Below are positions 1 to 6,013 of a DNA stretch of 7,705 nucleotides, piece by piece. The stretch is taken from the NCBI GenBank assembly GCA_027311485.1, contig DAICYU010000185.1, positions 1 to 7,705 of the forward strand, given 5' to 3'. Every line of letters begins with the position of its first letter. Within the stretch, counting starts at the first letter, position 1. This stretch comes from Acetobacteraceae bacterium. Lineage in GTDB: Bacteria > Pseudomonadota > Alphaproteobacteria > Acetobacterales > Acetobacteraceae. Under the pieces are notes generated by a model. The model saw only the letters and a list, made by a program, of their open reading frames with translations, was not told the DNA's origin and ran no database searches. The translations under genes and the position numbers were made by a program.

Positions 1-93
1 GGAGACGTTGACGAAAGCGAACATTGGCGTGATCCCTCTGCGTTGATTGTCCCAAACCGTGAACCGCTCGGTGACCCGGTTGCGATCCGTTGA
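1..93 (+). CDS. possible 3' end of an unidentified plus-strand gene
   Basis: The first reading frame is open from the window edge to a TGA at 91-93 and gives about 30 residues, beginning GDVDESEHWRDPSALIVPNR. The composition looks protein-like (mixed acidic, basic and hydrophobic residues). I recognise no family, and only about half of the codons end in G or C, which is low for this GC-rich window. A run of 30 open codons can occur by chance. If real, the gene would be convergent with tldD. A competing reading is a minus-strand gene starting at the ATG at 24-22, preceded by a GAGGGA-like ribosome site and leaving the window after eight codons. Neither can be decided without the flanking sequence. 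Confidence 0.3.
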   Translation, partial: GDVDESEHWRDPSALIVPNREPLGDPVAIR

Positions 94-319
94 CGGGGAC
101 ATCCTCACAGAGTGAGATACCTTTATCGTTTTTTTGACGTTATCTTAACGTCAAATCGTCAGAACCTCGATCAGGCGAGACAACTGGTGAATTCGGTGCT
201 ATTGCAACAATAGTTATATATAAGATATTTCGATCAGCAGACGGATCGACCGTCGCCATATGGTAATATTATCCCGCATTGGGATGCTCGTCGCCGGCTG
301 CTTTTGCCAATCCTTCCAC
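94..319. other. non-coding, AT-rich intergenic region rich in small palindromes
   Basis: I find no convincing gene here. Roughly 117-285 is clearly more AT-rich than the rest of the window and holds several dyads: a perfect 10-bp inverted repeat at 133-155, CTATTG-CAA-CAATAG at 199-213, the self-complementary TTATATATAA at 214-223, TAATATTA at 264-271 and ATCCC-N5-GGGAT at 271-285. A short hairpin CTCAC-AGA-GTGAG (104-116) is followed 12 bases later by seven T residues (129-135). The spacing is too long for a standard intrinsic terminator, so I do not call one for the plus strand. The stretch may hold operators or promoters for a gene beyond the left edge, or may be recently acquired or decayed DNA. 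Confidence 0.6.
133..155. repeat. perfect inverted repeat, TTTGACGTTA-TCT-TAACGTCAAA
   Basis: The ten-base arms (133-142 and 146-155) are exactly complementary around a three-base spacer, making a 23-bp dyad with TGACGT/ACGTCA cores. The stem is AT-rich and no T-run follows it on either strand in the direction of transcription, so it does not look like a terminator. A binding site for a dimeric regulator is the natural reading. I cannot assign it to a known regulator family. An ATCGT lies outside each arm (about 125-129 and 154-158). Confidence 0.6.
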
Positions 320-354
320 AAAACGAACTCAGCCGCACAAGGCGGCCGAGTTCG
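320..354 (-). terminator. intrinsic terminator of tldD
   Basis: A strong stem lies just past the tldD stop. CGAACTC (324-330) pairs with GAGTTCG (348-354). After one A/C mismatch, GCCGC (332-336) pairs with GCGGC (342-346) around a five-base loop. Read on the minus strand, the stem is followed at once by TTTT (323-320). There is no T-run on the plus side, so the terminator serves the minus-strand genes. It lies about 26 bases after the tldD stop and marks the end of this transcription unit. Confidence 0.72.
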
Positions 355-379
355 CGTAAGGATAGGTCGTTGACGCGGT

Positions 380-1819
380 TCAGGCGGCGGTGCCGCCCAC
401 CGTGAGGCCGGAAAGCTTCAGTGTCGGCTGGCCGACGCCCACAGGCACGCCCTGCCCGCTTTTGCCGCACGTGCCAATTCCCGGATCCAGCGCCATATCG
501 TTGCCGATCATCTGCACCTTCGTCAGCGAATCGGGTCCATTGCCGATCAACGTCGCGCCCTTAACGGGGGTCGTCACCTTACCGTCCTCGATCAGGTAGG
601 CCTCGCTGGCCGAGAACACGAACTTGCCGGACGTGATGTCCACCTGGCCGCCGCCGAAATTCACCGCATACAGGCCGCGCTTGACGGATTCGATCATCTC
701 TTGCGGCGCGTGAGATCCGCCGAGCATCACCGTGTTCGTCATGCGGGGCATAGGCGCATAGGCATAGGATTGCCGGCGTCCGTTCCCGGTTGCCCGCATC
801 CCCATAAGGCGTGCATTCAGACGATCCTGCAGGTAGCCGACCAGAATACCGTCCTCGATCAGCACCGTGCGGCTGGTTGGGGTGCCCTCATCGTCCACCG
901 TCAGGCTACCGCGCCGGTCGGGCATCGTGCCGTCATCGACCACCGTCACACCCGGGGAGGCAATGCGCTTGCCCATCAGTCCAGCGAACGCCGAGGTTTG
1001 CTTGCGGTTGAAATCCCCCTCCAGCCCATGGCCAATCGCCTCATGCAGCAGGATGCCCGGCCAACCGGCCCCTAGCACGACCGGCATTTCACCGGCCGGC
1101 GCAGGGCGGCTGTCGAGATTCACGAGCGCCTGACGCAAAGCTTCGTCAACCGCGCCGCGCCAAGTGGATTCCTGCGTGACAAAATCGTAAGCAAAGCGAC
1201 CACCGGTACCGTAACTGCCGGTTTCGCGTCGCCCGCCATGCTCGACTACCAGCGATACGTTCAGGCGCACCAGCGGGCGGAGATCGGCCACACGGGTTCC
1301 ATCGGGGCGCAAGATCTGCACCGCCTGCCACTCCCCGCTGATCGAGGCCATGACCTGCCGCACCCGCGTATCCTTCGCGCGCGCATACGCGTCAATTTCC
1401 CCCAGCAGACCTGTGCGGGCTGAAAAATCCATCAGTCGCAGCGGGTTATCGTCGGAATAAAGCCGGGCGTTGGTGGAACGGGGCGGTTCAGCAAAGGTGC
1501 CGGAATGACCGGCCGCAACGGCCGATACCGTGGCCGCCGCGCGGCGCAGGGAGTCCTCGGAGATTTCGCCCGAATGCGCGTATCCGGTGGCCTCCCCGGC
1601 GACCGCGCGCAGACCGAAACCCAGTCCTGAATCGAAGCTGGCGGAACGAATGTTGCCGTCATCGAGGCTGATTGATTCACTTTCCCGGTATTCCAGGAAA
1701 AGCTCGCCATCATCGCTGCCTTGCAGCGCCTGACCGACGATCTGCGAAGCCGTGGCCTGGTCCAGGGCGGCATCGTCGCGCTCGAAGAACAACTTGTCAG
1801 TCGCGGCAATCGCGCTCAT
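380..1819 (-). CDS. tldD: metalloprotease subunit TldD
   Basis: The product is a 479-residue TldD/PmbA (U62) family protein, almost the length of Escherichia coli TldD. Family knowledge: TldD is the catalytic half of the cytoplasmic TldD-TldE (PmbA) zinc protease, which degrades unfolded peptides and matures some modified peptides such as microcin B17. Seen here: the HExxxH metal site, HEAIGHGLEGD, with H259, E260 and H264; the C-terminal segment GTCGKSGQGVPVGVGQP with the likely third ligand C451; and an intact N-terminal domain. The ATG at 1819 is preferred over the in-frame TTG at 1852 because AAGGGA lies six bases upstream of it. No pmbA/tldE is in the window, and in most genomes it lies elsewhere. 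In Gluconobacter, tldD has been linked to PQQ synthesis in place of pqqF. Whether this applies here depends on the host. The gene follows the kinase gene after 121 bp and ends in the terminator at 320-354. Confidence 0.95.
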   Translation of the reverse strand: MSAIAATDKLFFERDDAALDQATASQIVGQALQGSDDGELFLEYRESESISLDDGNIRSASFDSGLGFGLRAVAGEATGYAHSGEISEDSLRRAAATVSAVAAGHSGTFAEPPRSTNARLYSDDNPLRLMDFSARTGLLGEIDAYARAKDTRVRQVMASISGEWQAVQILRPDGTRVADLRPLVRLNVSLVVEHGGRRETGSYGTGGRFAYDFVTQESTWRGAVDEALRQALVNLDSRPAPAGEMPVVLGAGWPGILLHEAIGHGLEGDFNRKQTSAFAGLMGKRIASPGVTVVDDGTMPDRRGSLTVDDEGTPTSRTVLIEDGILVGYLQDRLNARLMGMRATGNGRRQSYAYAPMPRMTNTVMLGGSHAPQEMIESVKRGLYAVNFGGGQVDITSGKFVFSASEAYLIEDGKVTTPVKGATLIGNGPDSLTKVQMIGNDMALDPGIGTCGKSGQGVPVGVGQPTLKLSGLTVGGTAA

Positions 1820-1940
1820 GGCGGAATCCCTTTTCCCTAATACGGCAATCAAGATGGTGTGCCCGGCGCCTTTTGGCTACCGCCGAGCGCAGCCCGGGCA
1901 TGCTGACATATGATTGGCGGCAGTTGAGTGAAATCGCGTT
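1820..1940 (-). promoter_or_regulatory. kinase-tldD intergenic gap with a weak stem-loop
   Basis: The 121-bp gap between the kinase stop and the tldD start contains an inverted repeat, TGCCCGG (1860-1866) and CCGGGCA (1894-1900), separated by 27 bases that can form smaller stems. No clear T-run follows it on the minus strand, so it would be at best a weak or Rho-dependent terminator. I see no good -35/-10 pair for tldD. The tldD ribosome site (AAGGGA) sits at about 1826-1831. Read-through from the kinase gene into tldD is possible. Confidence 0.3.
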
Positions 1941-4235
1941 TCAGATCGCCGGCGCTTGAACCTGCGGCGACCGCGTTTCCGCACGTGCGTCCGAGGCGTC
2001 CTGGTGCGAACGTGGCAGGATGATTTGCGCCGTAGTGCCGTGGCCGTCCACGCTTTGCAACGTCAGTTCACCGGCATGGGCAACGATGATCGCACGAGCC
2101 AGGAACAGGCCGAGGCCGGCGCCCGGATACCGGCGGGAAAGCGAATTCTGCACTTGCATGAACGGTTCAAAGACACGTTCGAGATCCGCCGCGGGAATGC
2201 CGATGCCGGTGTCGGCGACGCTGATCCGCAGGTCGTGCTGATCCGTGCGTTCCGCCCGGACGACGACATGGCCGCCGGCCGAGGTGAATTTGACGCTGTT
2301 CGAAAGGATCTGCGTCAGCGCCTGGACTAGCTGCGGTTCATCCGCAATGACCCGTGGCAGGGACGGCTGAATTTCGCACCGCAGGGCAACGTCCCCGGCA
2401 CGGGCGGCATTTTCGATTTGGCGGACGGCCGCTGCGATGGCGGCGGCCGGATCGACGGGGTCGCGATTGACGCCAAAGCGACCGCCGTCGATTCGCGCGA
2501 CGGTCAGGATCATGTCGATAACCGACAAAAGCTGCTGTCCGGCACTGTTGATGTGTCCGGCGAACTCCGCCACCAGATCGGCCGGCGTTTGGCCGTGGTC
2601 GCGCAGCAGTTCATCGGAAAAGCCGATGATCGCGTTCAGGGGCGTGCGGAGTTCATGACTGACGGTCGCCAGGAACCGCGACTTTGCCTGATTCGCCGCC
2701 TCCGCCATATCCTTGGCCTTGCGCAATTCAACCTCGGCCTGACGCATCGGCGTGATGTCGGTATAGGTCGTGACCCAGCCGCCGCCCGGGGCCGGATTGG
2801 ATCGCACTGAGAGTGAGCGACCTGTTGTTGTCGTGACCTCACGCGCGAATGGGACACTGCGGTCGGCGGTCAGCAGCAATTCCATCCGTCCGGAAGGCGC
2901 GATCCTGCTGTCGAACCAGCCATGCTGATGCAGCCTGGCGAGCACCTCCTGCTCCGGTGTGCCAGGGCTGAGCATCTCGGGCGGCAAGCCCAGCAGTTCG
3001 GCCGTGACGTGATTGCTGGCCAGCAGACGCTTCTCGGCGCTCCAGAACAGGATGCCGTGATGAATGTTGCCCAGCATCGTGCTCATTTCTGCGGCCCGCT
3101 GCCGCAGGGCGGTTTCCGCCTGGACCAAAGCGGTGACGTCGGTCACGACGCTGATATAGCCGCCATCCGGCAAGGGCGCGGTGCGAACGTCGATCACCGT
3201 GCCGTTCGGACGGGTACGCCGGCGCATCTGCGGGATGGTCATGTCGTGCGCCATCTGGGTGGCGAAAAGCTGATCCGGATCGCCGTCGCCATATTCCCCG
3301 GCAGCGGATCGGCGGCGGGCCACATCCGCTCGGCTGTCACCCACGCTCAGCGGCGCCCCGTCCATGACCTGCGCATAGGTTGCGTTGAACATGGCAACCC
3401 GGTTGTCAGGGCCGTACACGCAGATCCCGTGCGGCACGTTCAGCAGCACCATATCCAGCAACGCCGCCCGGCGGCGCGCGTCATCTTCGGCCTGCACCTG
3501 CGGGGTGATGTCGCTGACCAGCAGGGTGCAACCGCCGTCGGGCAGCGGATCGAAGGACAGTTCGATCGACCGGCCATCGCCACGCCGGCGCCGGACCGCC
3601 CAGGGCCGGCCGAGTGGAAGCGTGCGAAGCGAAGCAATGAAGGCGGCTCCCTCAGGGGCCGCGTACTCCTCCCGCCGGCGCATCAGGTCGAGCAGCGAGT
3701 CGAACGCCAGGCCGTTGAACAGCCGGTCGGGCGGCACGGACAGCAGCGCGGCGAAACGCGGATTATGGAACCGCAGCCGCCGCTCACCATCGAGGATGCC
3801 CAGGCCGACCCGCAGCGTGGACAACGCGGTCGTGGTTTGTGCCAGTGCGGCCTCGGCCTCGGCGCGGTCGGTGACCACCACGGTGGTTTCGATTGCGGTG
3901 ACGGCGTACCAGCCACCGGCAAGCGGGGTGTTGTAGAGATCGAAAACCCGGCCGTTGAAGTGGCGGCGCCGAAGAAAGCCGGGCTGGGAACGATCAGGGG
4001 CGAGGACGGCCTGAACCTGCTCCTCGGGGTCGCCCGGGCCATACACGCCGCGCAGAGCCGAGCCGCGCACGGCATCTTCCACCAGCATGCCGGGCCTGAT
4101 CGCCCCCGGGGGCAGATTCAGTGAGTTCAGGAAAGCCGGGTTCATCAGCGCGATGCGGCGATCCGGCCCCACGACAGCGAGCCCGACCGGGATGGCATCG
4201 CATACGGTTTCCAGGGAAACCGCCGCCTCGGTCAT
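1941..4235 (-). CDS. soluble sensor histidine kinase with four tandem PAS domains
   Basis: The product is a 764-residue hybrid-free histidine kinase. PAS-like repeats occupy about 10-118, 138-245, 258-370 and 385-495. They resemble the PAS_7 type, and each of the last three ends in an S/TD(I/V)T turn followed by a helical linker (QVQAE, LVQAE, MRQAE). The HisKA domain lies at about 515-582 with the phospho-acceptor H527 in SHELRTPLN. The HATPase_c domain spans about 625-742 with N-box N646, G1 DTGIGIP (D675), F-box FEPF and G2 GAGLGL, so the kinase core looks active. I see no membrane segment, signal peptide or receiver domain, so it should be cytoplasmic and must signal to a separate regulator not found here. 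The chosen ATG (4235-4233) overlaps the ctaA stop as ATGA. An upstream start at 4298 is possible but would overlap ctaA by 67 bp. The ligand is unknown. Coupling to ctaA suggests redox or heme status, as inference only. Confidence 0.92.
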   Translation of the reverse strand: MTEAAVSLETVCDAIPVGLAVVGPDRRIALMNPAFLNSLNLPPGAIRPGMLVEDAVRGSALRGVYGPGDPEEQVQAVLAPDRSQPGFLRRRHFNGRVFDLYNTPLAGGWYAVTAIETTVVVTDRAEAEAALAQTTTALSTLRVGLGILDGERRLRFHNPRFAALLSVPPDRLFNGLAFDSLLDLMRRREEYAAPEGAAFIASLRTLPLGRPWAVRRRRGDGRSIELSFDPLPDGGCTLLVSDITPQVQAEDDARRRAALLDMVLLNVPHGICVYGPDNRVAMFNATYAQVMDGAPLSVGDSRADVARRRSAAGEYGDGDPDQLFATQMAHDMTIPQMRRRTRPNGTVIDVRTAPLPDGGYISVVTDVTALVQAETALRQRAAEMSTMLGNIHHGILFWSAEKRLLASNHVTAELLGLPPEMLSPGTPEQEVLARLHQHGWFDSRIAPSGRMELLLTADRSVPFAREVTTTTGRSLSVRSNPAPGGGWVTTYTDITPMRQAEVELRKAKDMAEAANQAKSRFLATVSHELRTPLNAIIGFSDELLRDHGQTPADLVAEFAGHINSAGQQLLSVIDMILTVARIDGGRFGVNRDPVDPAAAIAAAVRQIENAARAGDVALRCEIQPSLPRVIADEPQLVQALTQILSNSVKFTSAGGHVVVRAERTDQHDLRISVADTGIGIPAADLERVFEPFMQVQNSLSRRYPGAGLGLFLARAIIVAHAGELTLQSVDGHGTTAQIILPRSHQDASDARAETRSPQVQAPAI

Positions 4236-5362
4236 CCGGCTGCGGCCGCTTCCTGGCCCGTCGCGGAGCGGCGGGCCGACGACAACGGCGCGCGGCATGT
4301 GCGATGCAGCACGACCAGAACGGCGGTCAGCAACATGACCGCGCCGAACTGGTGCATGGTTGCGATGGGAACCGGGACAACCAGCAGGAGCGTGGTGACG
4401 CCCAGCGTGTACTGGCAGGCTACGGCGGCCAGGAGCAAAGCGACGGGTAGCCGTGGCAGCTCCGACCGCCAGCCAGCCGCGGCGGTGATCGACACCAGGA
4501 TCAGCGTGATTGTCGCCAGGACGCGGTGGTCGAACTGCACGGCGGCGATGTTGCGGGTCAGGTTATGCCAGAACGGATGTAGCGCGGCGTAGCCCTCGGG
4601 GACGATGCGGCCGTCCATCAGCGGGAACGTATTGTAGGACAGCCCGGCATGCGTGCCGGCGACGAACCCGCCGGCGACGATCGTCAGCCCCACCATCGCC
4701 AGACAGGCCAGCGCCAGACGCCGCATCGCCGAAAGCGCGGCCGGTCTGTAGCGGGCGGGCGCGAGGACTGACAGGGCGGTCCAGATGATCGCGCTGTAGA
4801 GTATCAGGGCGAGGGTCAGGTGAATGACCAGGCGATAGGGCGCAACCGAGGTCGAATCAGGGAAGAAGCCGGATGCCACCATGAACCAGCCGACCGCGCC
4901 TTGCAGTCCGCCAAGCAGGAACAGCACGCCCAGGCGGGGCGCCAACCGGCGTTCAAGCCGCCCTGTGGCCCAGAACCAGATCAGGGGCAACAGGAAGACG
5001 CACCCGATCAGGCGCCCCCACAGGCGATGGGTCCACTCCAACCAGAAGATGTGCTTGAACCCGGCGAGCCCAAATCCCTCGTTGACCAGACTGTACTGTG
5101 GGATCTGTTTATAGAGGGCGAACAGCCGGTGCCATTCGGCGTCACTCATGGGCGGCAGCGTGCCCATGATCGGCGCCCATTCCATGATCGACAGGCCGGA
5201 GCCGGTGAGGCGCGTGGCACCCCCAAGCACGATCATGACGGCGATCATGCCAGCGACCGTGAACAGCCACAGGCTGACGAGGTGCCGGCTTTGGCGTGTG
5301 GCGGCCCGATCTAGGCGGGATGCGCCAGGAAATTCGTTAACATCGAACGGCATTCCACCCAT
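4232..5362 (-). CDS. ctaA: heme A synthase, CtaA/COX15 family
   Basis: The product (376 residues) is an integral membrane enzyme that oxidises the C8 methyl of heme o to the formyl group of heme a for aa3-type cytochrome oxidase. About eight membrane segments can be read (near 29-49, 113-131, 143-163, 178-200, 216-234, 278-298, 305-327 and 334-353). Family signatures are GGATRLTGSGLS (47-58), LEWTHRLWGR with E109 and H112, H181, AGTHAGLSYNTFPLMDG (235-251), FDHR with H279 and MHQFG with H337. These are the four expected heme-ligand histidines plus the Glu three residues before the first. The first outer loop has no cysteine, as in the proteobacterial class and unlike Bacillus CtaA. The start is uncertain: ATG codons occur at 5362 and 5353, neither with a good ribosome site. 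Its stop overlaps the kinase start (ATGA). usg ends 91 bp upstream on the same strand. No ctaB or oxidase subunit gene is in the window. Confidence 0.95.
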   Translation of the reverse strand: MGGMPFDVNEFPGASRLDRAATRQSRHLVSLWLFTVAGMIAVMIVLGGATRLTGSGLSIMEWAPIMGTLPPMSDAEWHRLFALYKQIPQYSLVNEGFGLAGFKHIFWLEWTHRLWGRLIGCVFLLPLIWFWATGRLERRLAPRLGVLFLLGGLQGAVGWFMVASGFFPDSTSVAPYRLVIHLTLALILYSAIIWTALSVLAPARYRPAALSAMRRLALACLAMVGLTIVAGGFVAGTHAGLSYNTFPLMDGRIVPEGYAALHPFWHNLTRNIAAVQFDHRVLATITLILVSITAAAGWRSELPRLPVALLLAAVACQYTLGVTTLLLVVPVPIATMHQFGAVMLLTAVLVVLHRTCRAPLSSARRSATGQEAAAAG

Positions 5363-5453
5363 ATAGTAGCAACTGGCGCAACACAGAAGCGGTCAACCGT
5401 CGCCGAAACGTGTCGAACAAAAGCAGGCCTGAAAAGACGACCGGGTCTGCAGA
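5363..5453 (-). promoter_or_regulatory. usg-ctaA intergenic gap
   Basis: These 91 bases separate usg from ctaA on the same strand. I see no strong hairpin with a T-run and no convincing -35/-10 pair. A TTGACC (minus strand, around 5397-5392) has no well-spaced -10. The gap is long enough for a ctaA promoter, so whether usg and ctaA share a transcript is open. Confidence 0.3.
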
Positions 5454-5714
5454 TCAGTGCAGGTTGAACAGGCCATCGGCATGGCGAAGCCCCGACGGCG
5501 TCAGAAGCCGGCCGGAGGCGAGGCGGACGGAATGCAGCGTGCCCTCGATCTCACGGGTCCAGAAATCCAGGAATTTGTGCAGGACCGGATAGCGCGGGGC
5601 GATATCGAGCTCTTGCCAGATGTAGGATTGCAGCAGGTCCGGATGATCTGGCAGGTGATAGATGATTTCTGCGGTGGTCAGGCGGTAATCGTTCATCTGC
5701 CGAACAAGGCTCAT
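5454..5714 (-). CDS. usg: Usg-family small protein
   Basis: This 86-residue protein matches my memory of the alphaproteobacterial Usg-like family: YRLTTAEIIYHLPDHPDLLQ, then YIWQELDIAPRYP, then FLDFWTREIEGTLHSVR, ending near LHxxDGxxxxH-like residues. Its molecular function is unknown. The name comes from a gene found next to trpF in some alphaproteobacteria, but no trp gene is seen here. It has no membrane segment or signal peptide and should be cytoplasmic. The open frame runs upstream to 5855, but the first 47 codons of that extension are Arg-rich, lie in the groES regulatory region and lack family similarity. The ATG at 5714, with a GGAAAGGAAG purine tract about ten bases before it, restores the usual length of about 90 residues. 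It diverges from groES and may share control elements with it. Confidence 0.88.
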   Translation of the reverse strand: MSLVRQMNDYRLTTAEIIYHLPDHPDLLQSYIWQELDIAPRYPVLHKFLDFWTREIEGTLHSVRLASGRLLTPSGLRHADGLFNLH

Positions 5715-5841
5715 GGCGATCTTGCTTCCTTTCCGAGCGTGCAGCGCGGTCGCGTCCGGCACGGGCGCCGATGGCCGCGTGACAGTATGATGTCGGACAA
5801 GATCCGCTCGGCGCAACAATAAACACAGACTTTTCAGCATC

Positions 5842-5868
5842 TTAGCACTCAGCACAAAACAGTGCTGC
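5842..5868 (+). promoter_or_regulatory. CIRCE element 1 (upstream, imperfect right arm)
   Basis: The sequence reads TTAGCACTC (5842-5850), nine bases, then CAGTGCTGC (5860-5868). The HrcA operator consensus is TTAGCACTC-N9-GAGTGCTAA. The left arm is a perfect match. The right arm keeps only the AGTGCT core (six of nine). The element lies just upstream of the groES -35 box, on the usg side, an unusual place for CIRCE. A second possible dyad, CAGCAC-N6-GTGCTG (5850-5867), overlaps it. Confidence 0.75.
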
Positions 5869-5874
5869 CAGACT

Positions 5875-5905
5875 CTTGACTCGAACCCGGAAGGGGCCTA
5901 GATCG
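5875..5905 (+). promoter_or_regulatory. heat-shock-type promoter of groESL
   Basis: CTTGAC (5875-5880) is followed after 16 bases by CCTAGATCG (5897-5905). This fits the alphaproteobacterial RpoH pattern CTTGAC-N16/17-CYTATNTGG with two mismatches in the -10 part. Read as a housekeeping promoter it is TTGACT-N17-TAGATC. Transcription should start near 5911, inside CIRCE element 2, leaving a leader of about 100 bases before groES. Dual use by RpoH and the main sigma factor is possible. Confidence 0.72.
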
Positions 5906-5932
5906 CTGGCACTCCCGTTGGGGGAGTGCTAA
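5906..5932 (+). promoter_or_regulatory. CIRCE element 2 (at the transcription start, imperfect left arm)
   Basis: The sequence reads CTGGCACTC (5906-5914), nine bases, then GAGTGCTAA (5924-5932). The right arm matches the HrcA operator perfectly and the left arm matches at seven of nine positions. It covers the expected start of transcription, the classic place for repression by HrcA. The spacer extends the pairing, so ten base pairs can form (5907-5916 with 5922-5931, one G-T pair) around the five-base loop GTTGG. This would put a stable hairpin at the 5' end of the groESL mRNA. Confidence 0.88.
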
Positions 5933-6013
5933 CAACTAGCCCGGGTGCTTCTTGAAGGCCTGGAGGCTGGTTGTTGTGAACCGATCAACTGATCAGGCTC
6001 AGGAGCGTTCCAC

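Noticed and set aside
48..101. Nested short inverted repeats (TGTCCC/GGGACA, AACCG/CGGTT, ACCG-CT-CGGT) as a structured RNA
   Set aside because: The arms are four to six bases, expected by chance in GC-rich DNA, spacing is irregular, and the stretch may be coding. No promoter or terminator supports a small RNA.
104..135. Hairpin CTCAC-AGA-GTGAG followed by seven T residues as a plus-strand terminator
   Set aside because: The stem is only five base pairs and the T-run starts 12 bases after it, too far for a normal intrinsic terminator. It is mentioned only as part of the intergenic region.
234..470. A 78-codon minus-strand open frame over the tldD end and its terminator
   Set aside because: It overlaps the end of tldD in another frame and the terminator hairpin, its product is Arg-rich, and no ribosome site supports it.
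2922..4124. A 400-codon open frame on the plus strand opposite the histidine kinase gene
   Set aside because: It lies entirely antisense to a kinase gene with clear domains. Its product is rich in His, Arg, Gln and Gly, has no recognisable motif, and is what GC-rich codon use produces on the opposite strand.
4236..4298. Longer start for the histidine kinase at 4298
   Set aside because: It would overlap ctaA by 67 bp and add a Gly/Pro/Arg-rich tail. The ATGA overlap start leads straight into the first PAS domain.
5715..5855. N-terminal extension of usg to an ATG at 5855
   Set aside because: The extra 47 residues are Arg-rich and outside the Usg family pattern, and the DNA overlaps the groES control region including CIRCE element 1. 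The ATG at 5714 has a purine-rich site and gives the usual length.
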